Shown here in pieces: positions 38,272 to 49,347 of a stretch of 64,000 nt of DNA. The stretch covers positions 1,510,001-1,574,000 of the forward strand of contig NZ_CP045483.1 in assembly GCF_009729035.1 (NCBI RefSeq). The letters run 5' to 3'. Numbering within the stretch: the first letter of the stretch is position 1; every line of letters starts with the position of its first letter. The notes beneath the pieces are model-generated. The model was not told the origin of the DNA and searched no databases. It saw nothing but the letters and a program-made list of their open reading frames with translations. Made by a program: the position numbers and the translations under genes. The stretch is from Stygiolobus azoricus (GTDB taxonomy: Archaea > Thermoproteota > Thermoprotei_A > Sulfolobales > Sulfolobaceae).

Positions 38272-39659
38272 CCTTCATATTCTACTGGGTCTTTTAATCC
38301 GTTAATTTCAAACGCTTTTTTCCTCATGTAACAAGGGCCACACCTACCACAATGTTTTTCACCACCCTCATAGCAACTCCACGTTAAATGTAACGGTGCA
38401 CCTATCTCTACGCCTAACTTAACTATTTCATGTTTTACTAAATTCCCTACGGGCATCAACACGTCAACTTTCTTGTTAGGACCAGTAGCATAAGGTGATA
38501 GTTTGGCGAAAAGTCTCACAAACTCCATCTCGTTATCAGGATAAGCTCCCGCTTCCTCGAGATTTATTCCCGAGGCTATTGCATCATATCCATGTGCCTC
38601 AGCAATAGCCAATGCTACAGAAAAGAATACTAGGTTTCTAGCGGGAACCCACTCATGTGCGAACTCGGCTCCTTCTTCACCTCTTCTGTCTTTCACTATT
38701 TCTCCTCCACCCTTAAGTAGCGTAGAGTGTCCAACAATCTTGAAAAGGTCCGTGTCTATCATCATGTAAGGAACTTGCAAAAATTCAGCGATCTTCTTTA
38801 CCGCCTCTTTCTCTTTTTCCTCCGCTTTGTGGTGATAATTGAAGTGTAGTAAAGTTACCTCATATCCATTCTTAAGTAAATAAGTAGCTGCAACAGTCGA
38901 GTCAAGCCCACCACTAGCTATCACTAGAACCTTCCTCTTTGGTTTCTCATCTAACAACGGGATTTCCTTTATTTCCATGTTGTTTGATACTTTAACGATT
39001 GAGTAGGGATTTAGCTTTCTGACAAAGACACTGTCTAAGGGCTTAATACTGAAATATTCGTCTAAAGAGGTAAAGAATATAGCCCCTAATTCTTTATCGT
39101 ACATCATGTAAACAGGTTTAAAGTTTTGGGCGACGTAAATCGTGTTGGGATCTGACTTGTCACCTATTATGAAAGCAAAGCTACCCTTTACATCTTGAAG
39201 GATCTTCTTCAAGGCTTCAAGGTCTCCGTTCCATGCCTTATCTAAGATTGGAGGAATAACACTGCTATCTATCTTACTTTGCTTCCTGACTTTGTACTTC
39301 TTTTCGAGTTCTGAGTCATTAGCAATTATGCCATTGTGAGTAACGATATACCGTTCTCCTTCAAATGGCTGAATCTCGTTATAGTTCTTATCTTTTACAT
39401 ATTCCGTTGTGGGTTCAGCCCTATTATTGGCTATTACAACCCTACTGGTTTCATCTAAAATCCCTTTTAACTTCTCCTCATTTAACGAAGGTCTTCCGAC
39501 CGACTTTACTACCTTAGTCTTACCATCACTCTGAATTACTGCAACTCCGAAACTATCCCTTCCTCTATCTTCCGCTTTCTTCAAAATCTCTATAAGCTTG
39601 ACTTCGATCTCTTTATAGTTCTCAGGTTTAAGTATAAGTACTCCTGAAACACTACACAT
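38268..39659 (-). CDS. gat-queC: GAT-QueC: archaeosine synthase variant (glutamine amidotransferase fused to QueC)
   Basis: Residues ~1-200 are a class-II glutamine amidotransferase domain with Cys2 (MCSVSG), HNGIIAN and NNRAEPT segments. Residues ~220-463 are a QueC domain with [13 protein letters not shown], the GVNLEEAG-like GINLEEAG loop, and a zinc site [15 protein letters not shown]. In Crenarchaeota lacking ArcS this fusion is known to amidate preQ0 in tRNA to archaeosine at position 15. I chose ATG 39659 because it exposes Cys2. The TATA box CTTTATAAATA (39689-39679) is 26 bp upstream, so the gene is leaderless. Confidence 0.93.
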   Translation of the reverse strand: MCSVSGVLILKPENYKEIEVKLIEILKKAEDRGRDSFGVAVIQSDGKTKVVKSVGRPSLNEEKLKGILDETSRVVIANNRAEPTTEYVKDKNYNEIQPFEGERYIVTHNGIIANDSELEKKYKVRKQSKIDSSVIPPILDKAWNGDLEALKKILQDVKGSFAFIIGDKSDPNTIYVAQNFKPVYMMYDKELGAIFFTSLDEYFSIKPLDSVFVRKLNPYSIVKVSNNMEIKEIPLLDEKPKRKVLVIASGGLDSTVAATYLLKNGYEVTLLHFNYHHKAEEKEKEAVKKIAEFLQVPYMMIDTDLFKIVGHSTLLKGGGEIVKDRRGEEGAEFAHEWVPARNLVFFSVALAIAEAHGYDAIASGINLEEAGAYPDNEMEFVRLFAKLSPYATGPNKKVDVLMPVGNLVKHEIVKLGVEIGAPLHLTWSCYEGGEKHCGRCGPCYMRKKAFEINGLKDPVEYEG

Positions 39660-39703
39660 TAAAGGCACCTAGTTCATAGATATTTATAAAGTTAGTGAGA
39701 AAA

Positions 39704-41941
39704 ATGTCACAAGACTATTTATTATCACGTGTTGAGGAGAGGCTTAGCTACTTTAATATAAAAATTGCACACGTATACACAGAAACAGCTCTAGAGCCCG
39801 ACTTGGGAAGCGAAGTAGACCAATTAACTTACTTGCAGAAACAACTAATTGAAGAGCTGAAGAAAAACGGCATAAAGAGACTTTACAAATTTCAAGAGGA
39901 GGCGATAAAAAAGATCCTTGACGGAAAGAGTATCCTAATTATTTCTGGCACTGGAACGGGTAAAACTGAATCTTTCCTTATCCCAGCACTACAATTCGCA
40001 CTAAACGGTAAGCGAAGCGTCTTTATCTACCCTACAAAGGCATTAGCGAGAGACCAACTAGATAGGATTAAGAAGTTTTCAAAAGACTTAGGAATTAGTG
40101 TAGGGGTATTCGACGGAGACACTCCTGATAAAGAGAGAGACAAGATGTATACAGACCCTCCTGATATACTCATTACAAACCCAGATATGATACACCTTGG
40201 ACTTTCCTTAAGTTACAGGTTTAGAAATTTGGTAAGAGGTGCAGACTTGTTCGTATTCGACGAGGTACATGCTTATGAAGGGGTGTTAGGAGCACATATA
40301 AGGATGATAAGTGATAGGTTAAGAGAGTTTGGTAATGTTCAGATTGTAAGTTCTAGCGGGACTATTGATGCTTCTCCTTATCTGTTTTCTGAGTTGTTTG
40401 GGATAGAAGGGGAGATAGTAAAGGGAACCCTCAGGAGAAAGGGGGTAGCGATCCACTCTTTACTTAACATAGGTTCAGCAAGCAGGTGGACGATCTCAGC
40501 ATTCTTAGCTTCATTTCTAATAAAAGAAGGATTAAAAGTTCTAGTTTTTACAGATTCCCAGCAAATGGCTGAGCTAATCGCAAAGATAGCATCTAAGTTC
40601 GGTGCTGACATAATGGTTCACAGGGCTGGGATCAGTAAAGAAGAAAGGAGAGTTGTGGAGGACGGAATCAAGAAGGGAAGAATTAATGGAATCGCAGCTA
40701 CTTCCACATTGGAATTAGGAATAGACATAGGAGACCTTGATGCTGTTATCATGGCGCAAAATCCTCCCAGTTACACAAAATACTTGCAAAGAGCTGGTAG
40801 AGCGGGTAGGAGAAATAGAATAGGTTACATTTTTACCTTACTTGGTGATGATCCTATAGACTCCTATTACTTAAGAAGACCTAAAGAGTTCTTCGAGAGA
40901 AAATTGACACCGCTTACTTTCGACCCTACAAATATCGAAGTACTGAAAGTCCACGCGGCAGCATGTCTACTCGAGAAGGGTAAATTATCAGTGAGCGCCA
41001 TTCCGCCTAACTGGGTTAAAGCGTTCAAGCTATTAGAAAGGGAGGGTATGGTAGTAATTAAAGGAGAGGTTATTTTGCCTACACAAAAGCTACTTCCATT
41101 TGTGAGGTCTTCACGTATAAGGAGTACCGGTCCTATTATAAGAATTTACGACGAGAGTGGAAAAGTTGTTGGAGAAAGAGAATTACCGGTCGCGTTATTC
41201 GACCTTTATCCAAGAGCGATCTACTTAATTTCAAAACATAATTATGTAGTAGAGTCAATCGATTTAGATAATCTTAAGGCTGTGGTCAAAAGGGTAAGAG
41301 ATGACTTAGACTATTATACTAAGCCTATTTATTCCTCCCACTTAATGTCCATTGAGACTCTTGAAGAACGGAAAGTATACGGTTTACCAGTAAAGTACGG
41401 TAATGTAAGGATCATGGAAGTAGTTGAGGGCTACGCGATCTACGACCTAATGGGAAGGAAGGATAGACCTAGAGAGGAGATCTATTACAAAGAACCTATA
41501 ACTTTCACTTACGAGACTAAAGGACTGTTAATAAAACATCCTATCCTACCAGAATTCAATGAAATTGATGCCATGGAAGCGTTTCACGCAACAGAGCACG
41601 TTCTGATATCAGCTGCTAGAGTCGTAGCTGGAGCTGGTATGACGGACTTATCGGGAATAAGTTACCCTAGTGGCCACGTAGTCATTTACGACTCTGTAGT
41701 CGGAGGGAGCGGTGTAGCTAAGCTACTATTCGAAAGGCTAGAAGATGCGTATTTAGTAGCTAAAGATATTACGAGTAGTTGTGATTGTGAGGACGGTTGT
41801 CCTAAATGCATTTACAGCCCGTTTTGCGGAAACAACAATAAGGTTTTATCAAGGAGGAAGTCCTTCAGGTTAATAAAGACGATAACTGAGGAAAGATTAG
41901 AGGAGAAAAACGACGAATTATTTGGAAAACCTATTGCCTAA
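39704..41941 (+). CDS. MrfA/YprA-like DEAD-box helicase with DUF1998 zinc domain
   Basis: This 745-residue superfamily 2 helicase has Walker A in [10 protein letters not shown] (about 85-94), motif II in FDEVHAYEG (DEVH), the SSSGTI motif III and [11 protein letters not shown] motif VI. Its C-terminus carries the DUF1998 four-cysteine site [17 protein letters not shown]. MrfA-type enzymes unwind DNA 3'-5' and in bacteria take part in repair of mitomycin-type crosslinks. ATG 39704 is preferred over an in-frame GTG at 39695. It is divergent from gat-queC across 44 bp and overlaps the convergent M48 gene by 4 bases. Confidence 0.88.
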   Translation: MSQDYLLSRVEERLSYFNIKIAHVYTETALEPDLGSEVDQLTYLQKQLIEELKKNGIKRLYKFQEEAIKKILDGKSILIISGTGTGKTESFLIPALQFALNGKRSVFIYPTKALARDQLDRIKKFSKDLGISVGVFDGDTPDKERDKMYTDPPDILITNPDMIHLGLSLSYRFRNLVRGADLFVFDEVHAYEGVLGAHIRMISDRLREFGNVQIVSSSGTIDASPYLFSELFGIEGEIVKGTLRRKGVAIHSLLNIGSASRWTISAFLASFLIKEGLKVLVFTDSQQMAELIAKIASKFGADIMVHRAGISKEERRVVEDGIKKGRINGIAATSTLELGIDIGDLDAVIMAQNPPSYTKYLQRAGRAGRRNRIGYIFTLLGDDPIDSYYLRRPKEFFERKLTPLTFDPTNIEVLKVHAAACLLEKGKLSVSAIPPNWVKAFKLLEREGMVVIKGEVILPTQKLLPFVRSSRIRSTGPIIRIYDESGKVVGERELPVALFDLYPRAIYLISKHNYVVESIDLDNLKAVVKRVRDDLDYYTKPIYSSHLMSIETLEERKVYGLPVKYGNVRIMEVVEGYAIYDLMGRKDRPREEIYYKEPITFTYETKGLLIKHPILPEFNEIDAMEAFHATEHVLISAARVVAGAGMTDLSGISYPSGHVVIYDSVVGGSGVAKLLFERLEDAYLVAKDITSSCDCEDGCPKCIYSPFCGNNNKVLSRRKSFRLIKTITEERLEEKNDELFGKPIA

Positions 41942-42453
41942 CTAGACAAGTTAGAAACCCTTGTCACAACAGATGGATGAGTAGAAAATACACTAGAAGA
42001 CCTATCCCCGTATTTTAGGAGTAAACTCGCCATCTCGTTAACTCCCACAACCTTGCTTGCTAGCTTGTCAGCTTGCAGTTCCAATTTCCTTTGTATATAC
42101 CTTTGTACAAATAAACTACTCATTAGGAAAATCACGAGAGTAGGAAATTGATTTAAGATACCCAATATAGCTCCCACAGTGACTGTAACTACCAACAAAA
42201 TCTTATTTATTAAGTAATGCCTCAACTCCATATGTGCGAGTTCATGGGCTAATATCGCTCTTCTCTCATTTGGAGTTATTTCTAGAATTTTAGACGTTAT
42301 TACAAGCTTATCTTTACCTAAGGTAAACGCGTTTATCTGGTCAGAGTTTTTTACATACACCTTAATTCCACTAACAGTAAATACGTACTTGGAACCCAGT
42401 AACGCTAATCTCTCTGACAATAATAACAGAGGGAGTAAAGTGAAAATAATCAT
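41938..42453 (-). CDS. Small M48-family membrane metallopeptidase
   Basis: This 171-residue protein is about half the length of HtpX. It keeps the zinc site HELAH (about 69-73) and the third ligand in ELQADKLAS (about 123-131), plus a hydrophobic N-terminus and a central helix pair between the two motifs. It resembles BlaR1/HtpX-like minimal M48 proteases of membrane quality control. The start is ATG at 42453. Full-length HtpX is at 47738-48706. Confidence 0.8.
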   Translation of the reverse strand: MIIFTLLPLLLLSERLALLGSKYVFTVSGIKVYVKNSDQINAFTLGKDKLVITSKILEITPNERRAILAHELAHMELRHYLINKILLVVTVTVGAILGILNQFPTLVIFLMSSLFVQRYIQRKLELQADKLASKVVGVNEMASLLLKYGDRSSSVFSTHPSVVTRVSNLSS

Positions 42454-42577
42454 TTTTAAGCTTTGATCCGCAGTATTACTATTAATATTTTTACATATAT
42501 GAAAATTTCAGAATTATATTGCAACTCGACTAAATCTAAACGATGGGTTTAATATCTTTTTTACGATAGCATGATTA

Positions 42578-43597
42578 ATGAAGGCTGTAGTCCTTGAAAA
42601 CGGAAAAGCTGTAATAAAAGAACTACCGAAACCTACAATAAAGGATATAGGAGACGTCATAGTAAAGATGAAAGCTTGTGGTCTCTGCGGGACAGACGTG
42701 GAAAAAATATGCGGGCAATACACTGCTTCCCAACCCATTTTAGGACATGAACCTTCGGGAATTATAGAGGAATCTTCAGTAGATTTTTTACACAAGGGAC
42801 AGAGGGTTTTTGCGCATCACCATGTGCCTTGTTATGAATGTTACTATTGTAAACACGGAAGTCCCACCATGTGTCCCTATTACAGAAAGACAAATCTAGA
42901 TCCAGGAGGATTTGCGGAGTACTTTAGAGTTCCTGCATGGAACGTAGTAAGGGGAGGAATACTAGTCTTACCAGATAATGTGAGCTTTGATGAAGGGGCG
43001 TTTATAGAGCCGTTAGCTACAGTGGTAAGGGCTCAGAACAGAGTGAGGGTTAACAAGGGAGATAGCGTACTGGTAGTAGGGGCAGGACCTATGGGATTAC
43101 TACACGTAATGATGGCTAAGGCACAAGGGGCGGGAACAGTGATAGCCTCTGACATAAGCGATTATAGAGTCGAGTATGCAAGTAAAGTGGGGGCAGATTA
43201 TTCACTAAATTCTAGGAAAGGTGATGTAGTATCTGAAGTCAAGAAGTTAACTGATGGAAGGGGTGCTGATATCGCTATAATAGCCTCTGGTGCACCTCAG
43301 GCAATACTTACAGGTCTCTATGCCGTAAGAAAAGGGGGATACGTACTACTCTTCGGTGTTCCTTACAAGGGAACTATTCTGAATTACGATATCAGTGAAT
43401 TGTTAAACAATGAGATCTCAATAATATCAAGCAATGCAGCAGTAGAAGAGGATACAAAGAAGGCATTAGAATTGATAGCCCAAAAGAAAGTCGATGTGGC
43501 GAAGTTAATCACTCATAGATTACCGCTTGATCAGTTCAATGAGGCCGTAAGGATAGCTAAAGAGGGCGAAGCCGTAAAGATAATAATATACGATTGA
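42578..43597 (+). CDS. Zinc-dependent medium-chain alcohol/polyol dehydrogenase
   Basis: This 339-residue enzyme has the catalytic zinc residues in CGLCGTD and GHEPSG, four cysteines for the structural zinc in CYECYYCKHGSPTMC, and the NAD(P)-binding GAGPMGLLH. It belongs to the alcohol/sorbitol/threonine dehydrogenase group, and the substrate is not determined. The ATG at 42578 is used. The 3' end overlaps the convergent cbiB/cobD gene by 78 bases, an unusually long convergent overlap. Confidence 0.87.
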   Translation: MKAVVLENGKAVIKELPKPTIKDIGDVIVKMKACGLCGTDVEKICGQYTASQPILGHEPSGIIEESSVDFLHKGQRVFAHHHVPCYECYYCKHGSPTMCPYYRKTNLDPGGFAEYFRVPAWNVVRGGILVLPDNVSFDEGAFIEPLATVVRAQNRVRVNKGDSVLVVGAGPMGLLHVMMAKAQGAGTVIASDISDYRVEYASKVGADYSLNSRKGDVVSEVKKLTDGRGADIAIIASGAPQAILTGLYAVRKGGYVLLFGVPYKGTILNYDISELLNNEISIISSNAAVEEDTKKALELIAQKKVDVAKLITHRLPLDQFNEAVRIAKEGEAVKIIIYD

Positions 43598-44437
43598 GAT
43601 AACTAATAAATAAAAAAACAAGGTCAACTTGAACAATTTGAGAGCCCTTTTTAGGTCGTTCTCAGTAGGTAAATTACCCTTTCCCACTGTATAATATCCG
43701 GGTTTCTCCAGTTTTACACCTAGAATTATAGCGGCAGTTGTAATTGGATATTTGGCATTAAAACTTTCTATTTTACTTCTTCTAATTTCCTCAAAAATTC
43801 CATTGGCTTTGATCCCCATGATATATGCTGAGATAACCATAAATATAGACGTAAGCCTTGCAGGAATGTAATTGAGTAATGTATCGACCTTAGCTGAGAA
43901 CCAACCTTCTTTAATCAGTTCAGGCGTTTTATATCCAACCATAGAATCCATGGTATTAGAAAGTCTCTGTAACAGGGCACCAGGAAATCCCAAAAGAAGA
44001 AACCAAAATAGGGGAGAAGTTATTCCATCTACAAGGCTTTCAAATAGAGACTCTATTGCAGCTGAAATAACGTGTCCTTCATCAAGCTCATATACGTTTC
44101 TTCTTACTAACTGCTGCGTATATTTTCTCGACTCCTCGTTAACTGGAACCGATTTTTTGACAAGTGTGTATAACATTTTAATCGAAAAAGTGGTCTTTAA
44201 GAAGATTATTGCTAAAATTAACTTTACAATAGGTACTGGGATTAAAAAAAGCAAGGAAAGGATAAAAAGTATTGGTAATACTGATACGAACCAGAGTAAA
44301 ATTCCGTAAGCTTTACCTTTGTAAGGAACAATCAACCTTTCAGAAATTTTTCCGCTCCATACTACAGGATGAAACCAAAAGGGAGGTTCGCCTAATGCAA
44401 GATCAAGAGCAATTGCAAGATAGAGAATTGGCAACAA
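43520..44437 (-). CDS. cbiB: Adenosylcobinamide-phosphate synthase
   Basis: This ~305-residue integral membrane protein attaches (R)-1-amino-2-propanol phosphate to cobyric acid in cobalamin synthesis. Family signatures are the N-terminal ALDLALGEPPFWFHPVVW, GxxDGITSPLFW-like DGITSPLFW, and VDTLLNYIPARLT. The likely start is TTG at 44437, inside the upstream cobS gene (46-base overlap), so the two are coupled. The C-terminal ~26 codons lie antisense to the alcohol dehydrogenase gene. The gene is also called cobD in some naming schemes. Confidence 0.92.
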   Translation of the reverse strand: MLPILYLAIALDLALGEPPFWFHPVVWSGKISERLIVPYKGKAYGILLWFVSVLPILFILSLLFLIPVPIVKLILAIIFLKTTFSIKMLYTLVKKSVPVNEESRKYTQQLVRRNVYELDEGHVISAAIESLFESLVDGITSPLFWFLLLGFPGALLQRLSNTMDSMVGYKTPELIKEGWFSAKVDTLLNYIPARLTSIFMVISAYIMGIKANGIFEEIRRSKIESFNAKYPITTAAIILGVKLEKPGYYTVGKGNLPTENDLKRALKLFKLTLFFYLLVISIVYYYLYGFALFSYPYGLIELIKR

Positions 44438-45141
44438 AGCTTCTCCGCAACTAATAAGTAAAGGGGAAAAGATAAAGTTATAACGAAACCCACATAATCA
44501 CCAGAAGACCCCCTTAGTGTTGTCTTACACAGAAATAAGAAGAAGACTGTCAGTAAAAAGTAAGCGAGGAGTAGAGGTAAAGGGGAAAAGAGGAAAACCT
44601 CTACCTGGATCAGTACGAACTTCCACCATTTACCGTTCAACTTATCGTAAAAAACCTTAGCTAAAAAGCTGCCTTCAATTGGTGGTAATAACGCTAAAAT
44701 AGATATAGCTGACGCTCTGCTTAGGACTTCTGCTGATAAGAGAATAAAAACAGAAAGTTTTAGGTTCATTGTAGCTACTATAAAGATTATCACATAAACT
44801 AAAAGAAGACCCACTGCTCCAGACCCGGTTTGAACGTCATGTAAAACCTTGAGTCTCTTTTGGTAGTCTTTAACCATCAGAGCATCGCCGTAATCCAAGA
44901 GCCCGTCAAGATGATGAAAACCCCTTATTATCTCTACGAAAGGTATTAAAAGAAGAAATGCTGTATTTCCTAAAAAGAAATGAAAAATATAGAGAAATAG
45001 AAAGTCCAAAACACCAGTGAACACTCCTACTACTAGTGGTGCTGTAAATGAAAACTCCGCTATCTCTTCTAAGGGAGCTGAAATAGTAGGGATAATTGTG
45101 AAAAAGGAAAGTTGAGCTAGAATCGCCTTAAATACCTTCAT
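44392..45141 (-). CDS. cobS: Adenosylcobinamide-GDP ribazoletransferase (cobalamin synthase)
   Basis: This 249-residue polytopic membrane protein is the cobalamin synthase that joins alpha-ribazole (or its phosphate) to adenosylcobinamide-GDP. The N-terminus LAQLSFFTIIP and the metal-binding HHLDGLLDYGDALMV region (about 75-89) are diagnostic. The start is ATG at 45141, only 18 bp from the divergent cobQ start. Its TATA, ATTATAATAG on the minus strand (45173-45164), lies inside the cobQ coding region. Confidence 0.93.
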   Translation of the reverse strand: MKVFKAILAQLSFFTIIPTISAPLEEIAEFSFTAPLVVGVFTGVLDFLFLYIFHFFLGNTAFLLLIPFVEIIRGFHHLDGLLDYGDALMVKDYQKRLKVLHDVQTGSGAVGLLLVYVIIFIVATMNLKLSVFILLSAEVLSRASAISILALLPPIEGSFLAKVFYDKLNGKWWKFVLIQVEVFLFSPLPLLLAYFLLTVFFLFLCKTTLRGSSGDYVGFVITLSFPLYLLVAEKLCCQFSILQLLLILH

Positions 45142-45159
45142 CCTAATTATCTGATAAGT

Positions 45160-46545
45160 ATGGCTATTATAATTGCTTCTACGATGAGTGACTCGGGGAA
45201 ATCTACTATAACCGCGGGTCTAGTAAGACTGTTTTCCGCTATCCCTTTTAAAGCCCAAAATATGTCACTGAACAGTTATCCTACATTAGATTACGGGGAA
45301 ATAGCATTTATTCAAGCTTACCAAGCTATAGGCACCGGATTAAGACCAGAACGATATATGAACCCCGTCCTCCTGAAACCGGACGGGAAAGGAATAGAAA
45401 TAGTTTTTATGGGTCAGCCTTTGGGTAGCTTCTCCGCGTCCTATTATTACGAACAATTTCTACCTAAAGTATGGGTTCAAGTGAAGGAGAGAATTAGGGA
45501 TGATATGGTAATTGAATCTGCAGGGGGGATAGAACCAAACTTTGTCGAAAAGGACATAACCGCTGTAAAACTTTCGAAAGAACTACAAATCCCAATTATA
45601 TTTACCTTAGACATAGATAGAGGAGGAGCTTTTACCTCAGCTTTAGGGGCTTATCTGAGTTTACCTCAAGAAGTAAGAAAAAAGGTTAAGGGGTTCATTA
45701 TAAACAAGTTCAGAGGAGAAGAAAAATACCTCGAACCTGCAATAAAGTGGTTGGAAGAAAAAACTGGAATGAAGTATTTAGGCTACCTCCCTTTATTTGA
45801 TGAGCCCCTTATAATGCCTGAAGACTCTATGAACGTCCGAAACTTAGGTGAAGGAGAACTCGATGTTGCGATAGTGTCTTATCCCTATATGAGTAATTTC
45901 AACGAATTTTACGCACTTAAGGACTCAAACGCGACAGTTAGGTTCATTAAAAAGCCAGCGGAAATTGCTAAAAGTGATTTGATAATTTTACCTGGGAGTA
46001 AAAATACTTTAGAGAGCTTAAAATATCTAATAGATAAAGGCTTCGTCGAAGTCCTCAAGAAAAAACAAATCCTCGGAATTTGTGGTGGATTTCAGATCAT
46101 GGGAAGGAGGCTGAAAGACCCATATAATGTGGAGATTAGCGAAGGGGAGGTAAATGGGCTCGGATTACTTGATGTGGAAACGATTTATGAGAGGGATAAG
46201 ATCGTATCTTTATCAGAGACAAACTTGTCGGTAAACGGCTACGAAATAAGAAGGGGGAGAATCAAGTATTTAGACTCTGGAAAACCCTTGTTTACTATAA
46301 CTAAAAGGGGTTTGAAGGAGGTAGACGTACCGGACGGAGCTGAAAAAGATAATTACTTAGGCTACAGTATACACGGATCCATGTTCTCTGAGGGGGGTAA
46401 AAAACTCCTTAGGGAAAAATTTGGTATAAAAATAAACACGAAAAGTTTCAAAGATACTGTAAAAGACGAGGTCGAAAAATTAACTATTATCATGGAAAAA
46501 TACTTATATTTGGACGAAATAAGAGACATTTACTTAGGTAAGTAA
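45160..46545 (+). CDS. cobQ: Cobyric acid synthase
   Basis: This 461-residue enzyme amidates adenosylcobyrinic a,c-diamide at four positions. The N-terminal P-loop-like ATPase domain has MSDSGKSTITAGL and the SLNSYPT region. The C-terminal type-1 glutamine amidotransferase domain has the nucleophile in GICGGFQIMG (about 308-317) and a histidine in SIHGSMF. The gene is also called cbiP. It starts at ATG 45160, and its TATA (CTTAAATAC, 45127-45135) lies within the cobS coding sequence. Confidence 0.94.
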   Translation: MAIIIASTMSDSGKSTITAGLVRLFSAIPFKAQNMSLNSYPTLDYGEIAFIQAYQAIGTGLRPERYMNPVLLKPDGKGIEIVFMGQPLGSFSASYYYEQFLPKVWVQVKERIRDDMVIESAGGIEPNFVEKDITAVKLSKELQIPIIFTLDIDRGGAFTSALGAYLSLPQEVRKKVKGFIINKFRGEEKYLEPAIKWLEEKTGMKYLGYLPLFDEPLIMPEDSMNVRNLGEGELDVAIVSYPYMSNFNEFYALKDSNATVRFIKKPAEIAKSDLIILPGSKNTLESLKYLIDKGFVEVLKKKQILGICGGFQIMGRRLKDPYNVEISEGEVNGLGLLDVETIYERDKIVSLSETNLSVNGYEIRRGRIKYLDSGKPLFTITKRGLKEVDVPDGAEKDNYLGYSIHGSMFSEGGKKLLREKFGIKINTKSFKDTVKDEVEKLTIIMEKYLYLDEIRDIYLGK

Positions 46546-46590
46546 ATAAATAGTAGGTTTTAATAGGAAGTATTTTACTCATTTATATAA

Positions 46591-47712
46591 ATGCTGTTTG
46601 ATCCCGTTAAGTTCATTGAGGAAGTAAAACCACAATTAGAACAGATAGTGGATGGAAAAGCTATAGCTGCGGTAAGCGGTGGAGTCGACAGTACCACTGC
46701 AGCAGCATTGGCCTATAGAATTCTTGGCGATAAGGTTATTCCCGTAATGATTGACACCGGATTCCTAAGAGAGAGAGAAGCGGAAAAAGTAAAGTCGATG
46801 GTAGGAAACCTTATGCCTTTACAAGTAGTTGACGTAAGCGAGAAGTTCATATCTGAGCTAGAAGGAATATCAGACGCTGAGGAGAAGAGAAAAAAATTTA
46901 GGGAGCTTTTCTATAATACATTATCAGAACTTGTTAAGAAGTATAATGCTAAATACCTAATCCAAGGTACCATTGCAGCCGACTGGGTGGAAACCCAAGG
47001 AGGGATAAAAACACAACACAACGTCCTAGTACAATTGGGTATAGATACTGAAAGGATGTGGGGATTTAAAGTAGTTGAACCTTTAGCTGACTTGTATAAA
47101 AATGAAGTAAGAGACCTAGCTAGGTATTTAGGGTTACCTAAGGAAATTTATAACAGACAACCGTTCCCCGGTCCAGGATTGCTAGTGAGAATAGTAGGTA
47201 AAGTTACGAAGGAAAAGCTAGAACTAGTGAGGAAGGCAACAAAGGTAGTAGAGAAGTACTTGGATAGCATGGATTACTCTCAATATTTTGCAGTTATTTT
47301 TGAATCGACTTCGAGTTACGAGCCTGAGATTTCTAAAGGAGTTGGTTGCGACGTATATACCTACACCGCTAAAGCTACCGGAGTAAAGGGAGATGTAAGG
47401 GCTTATGGGAGAATAGCCAAAGTTGAGTGTAATAATAAGGATTATGAAAAATTGAGAAAGGTTATGGAAAAAATTACCTCATACGATATAACTCACGTTA
47501 CGGTAAAAGTAGGTGAGGATAACCCTGAGGGGAAGTACACTATAGGCATAAGGGCGGTTTTAACACAAGATTTTATGACTGCCGAATTTGCAAAAATTGA
47601 CTGGGAGTTCCTCGAGAAAATGGAATCTGAGATCTCTTCACTCAGCAAGAATATAAAAGAAGTAGTTTATGACATAACTACTAAGCCTCCTGCTACGATA
47701 GAATTTGAATAA
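46591..47712 (+). CDS. guaAB: GMP synthetase, ATP-pyrophosphatase subunit
   Basis: This is subunit B of the split archaeal GMP synthetase (GuaAb), which aminates XMP to GMP with ammonia from a separate glutaminase subunit. It has the PP-loop [13 protein letters not shown], the [11 protein letters not shown] segment and the C-terminal dimerisation domain (RQPFPGPGL, ending KPPATIEFE). The 373-residue length matches Sulfolobales members, which carry an insertion compared with bacterial C-terminal halves. The start is ATG 46591; TTTTAATAG about 29 bp upstream is the probable TATA. The glutaminase subunit gene is not in the window. Confidence 0.95.
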   Translation: MLFDPVKFIEEVKPQLEQIVDGKAIAAVSGGVDSTTAAALAYRILGDKVIPVMIDTGFLREREAEKVKSMVGNLMPLQVVDVSEKFISELEGISDAEEKRKKFRELFYNTLSELVKKYNAKYLIQGTIAADWVETQGGIKTQHNVLVQLGIDTERMWGFKVVEPLADLYKNEVRDLARYLGLPKEIYNRQPFPGPGLLVRIVGKVTKEKLELVRKATKVVEKYLDSMDYSQYFAVIFESTSSYEPEISKGVGCDVYTYTAKATGVKGDVRAYGRIAKVECNNKDYEKLRKVMEKITSYDITHVTVKVGEDNPEGKYTIGIRAVLTQDFMTAEFAKIDWEFLEKMESEISSLSKNIKEVVYDITTKPPATIEFE

Positions 47713-47737
47713 TATCTTTTTAAGAAAAACTTTTATT

Positions 47738-48706
47738 TTAGCTAATAAATTTGTCTAGCATTTTAATCCTTTTTGCAGGATGAGGATGATCACTGAATAT
47801 ATCACTAAGTATACTTACTTTCTGCGTCTTCCACAGCTGTATTAATTCCTCTACATCTGATGAGCTTATCTCAGGTCTTTCCAAAGAAGAGAAGAATAGC
47901 ATCTTACCTACACTGCCTCCCGCTGTTTTCTTAGCCTTTTCTAATACTCTTGGGTCAGTATATAGTACAATTTTAGCCAATGCTGTTTGAAGGTTCTTAG
48001 CTCCTTGAGGAATTGTTAAAGCTGCGTTGACATCAGCATAAGATTCTCTCATCCTATTCAGGAAAAGGACTAGAATATTGAAAAGGTAACTCACAGCGAT
48101 CATTACTATACCTACTAGGAATAGAGAACCTCCATTATTATTCCTCCCATTTCCTCCTCCTAAAATTCCGCTCCACCAAAGAGAGTAACCTAGCCAGTAA
48201 AGTAGCGTTGGTATCAGACCTACGGCAAGTAAAAGCTCAGTGTCCCTATGCTTTAGATGACCAAGTTCGTGCCCCAGTACAGCCTTAATTTCTTCAGGAG
48301 ATAATATTCTAAGTAATGGCAAAGTAATTGCAACATTCTTACCGTAAAGTGGACTGCTGAACGCGAATGCATTCGGAAAAGGAACATCTGCAATGTAAAC
48401 TTTGGGAATTGACATCCTATTGTAGATAGAAACCTCTTGCACTATATTATACAACCAATTGTAATTAGGGTCTGATGGAGTAACCTCTCGCAATTTGTAG
48501 AACGATTTTATGAGAAGGGGGCCAAAAAGCCACTGTAATAATGTGATGGCCGTAAGAACTGATAATGCTCCAGTTATTATATAAGGAAGTTCTCCAAATC
48601 CTAAGAAATAGCCTAAAATTCCAAAAAGCAATACAAAACCCAATACTAATGTACCAATTACTGCAGTTATCATCCCTAATCTAAACTTTGTTAACTCTTT
48701 TATCAT
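47738..48706 (-). CDS. htpX: Protease HtpX homologue (M48, membrane)
   Basis: This 322-residue membrane metalloprotease is very like Sulfolobus HtpX. It has two N-terminal helices, [12 protein letters not shown], the zinc motif [10 protein letters not shown] (about 142-151), two further helices around a glycine/asparagine-rich loop, the third zinc ligand in [12 protein letters not shown], and the C-terminal DHPHPAKRI. It degrades damaged membrane proteins. ATG 48706 is preferred because the ~20 codons upstream lie outside the family. Confidence 0.94.
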   Translation of the reverse strand: MIKELTKFRLGMITAVIGTLVLGFVLLFGILGYFLGFGELPYIITGALSVLTAITLLQWLFGPLLIKSFYKLREVTPSDPNYNWLYNIVQEVSIYNRMSIPKVYIADVPFPNAFAFSSPLYGKNVAITLPLLRILSPEEIKAVLGHELGHLKHRDTELLLAVGLIPTLLYWLGYSLWWSGILGGGNGRNNNGGSLFLVGIVMIAVSYLFNILVLFLNRMRESYADVNAALTIPQGAKNLQTALAKIVLYTDPRVLEKAKKTAGGSVGKMLFFSSLERPEISSSDVEELIQLWKTQKVSILSDIFSDHPHPAKRIKMLDKFIS

Positions 48707-48860
48707 AGGTTTATTATCCTTCCACACTTTTAAAAACCTTATGCAAATATGAAAATTAAAGTGCAAAAACTTTTTATGATATTATAGTTCTCACTTATAA
48801 AGATATTAAACTGAGGGGTAAGCTAAGAAGTTTTATTAATCTCTAGAGATAGTGATTGTT

Positions 48861-49256
48861 ATGGCAGAGGAAATTGTAAAAGAGTATATGAAAAGTTCAG
48901 TTGTCACAGTAAATAAGAACACTATCCTTTATGAAATAGCAAAGATAATGACTGAAAAGAATATAGGATCTGTTATCGTGGTCGAAAACGGTAAACCGGT
49001 AGGCATTATTACTGAACGTGATATTGTAAGGGCAATAGGTAAAGGAAAAAAGCTAGACACAAAAGCTGAGGAGATCATGACCGTTTCCCTGATAACAATT
49101 AAGGAAGATTCACCAGTTACGGGAGCATTAGCTTTAATGAGACAGTTTAACATAAGACATTTACCGGTAGTAAATGACAAGGGTGAGCTTACCGGTATAA
49201 TTTCCATACGTGATATAGCTAGAGCTGTAGATGATATGTTTGAAAATCTTGAATAA
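48861..49256 (+). CDS. CBS-pair (Bateman module) protein
   Basis: This 131-residue protein is a single Bateman module of two CBS domains (about 5-60 and 70-125). It has the repeats VGIITERDIVRAIG and TGIISIRDIARAVDD that line the nucleotide cleft. Such proteins bind AMP, ATP or similar ligands and regulate partners. It has no fused effector domain. ATG 48861 follows a TTTTATTAAT TATA box at 48829-48838 by about 27 bp. An adjacent partner is not evident. Confidence 0.85.
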   Translation: MAEEIVKEYMKSSVVTVNKNTILYEIAKIMTEKNIGSVIVVENGKPVGIITERDIVRAIGKGKKLDTKAEEIMTVSLITIKEDSPVTGALALMRQFNIRHLPVVNDKGELTGIISIRDIARAVDDMFENLE

Positions 49257-49347
49257 TTTTTTCTCGTCATTTTTGACATTTTATCAAAAATCTAAAATGA
49301 GAATAATCGTTACGCTTTAATTAACAGTGCAAGGTTTTTTAAACTAA

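Noticed and set aside
46581-46590. ATTTATATAA just before guaAB as its TATA box
   Set aside because: It ends one base before the ATG, too close for a start there; TTTTAATAG further upstream fits better.
48777-48835. ATGATAT and CTGA before the CBS-pair gene, possible C/D sRNA
   Set aside because: The C box has two mismatches and no inner boxes are visible.
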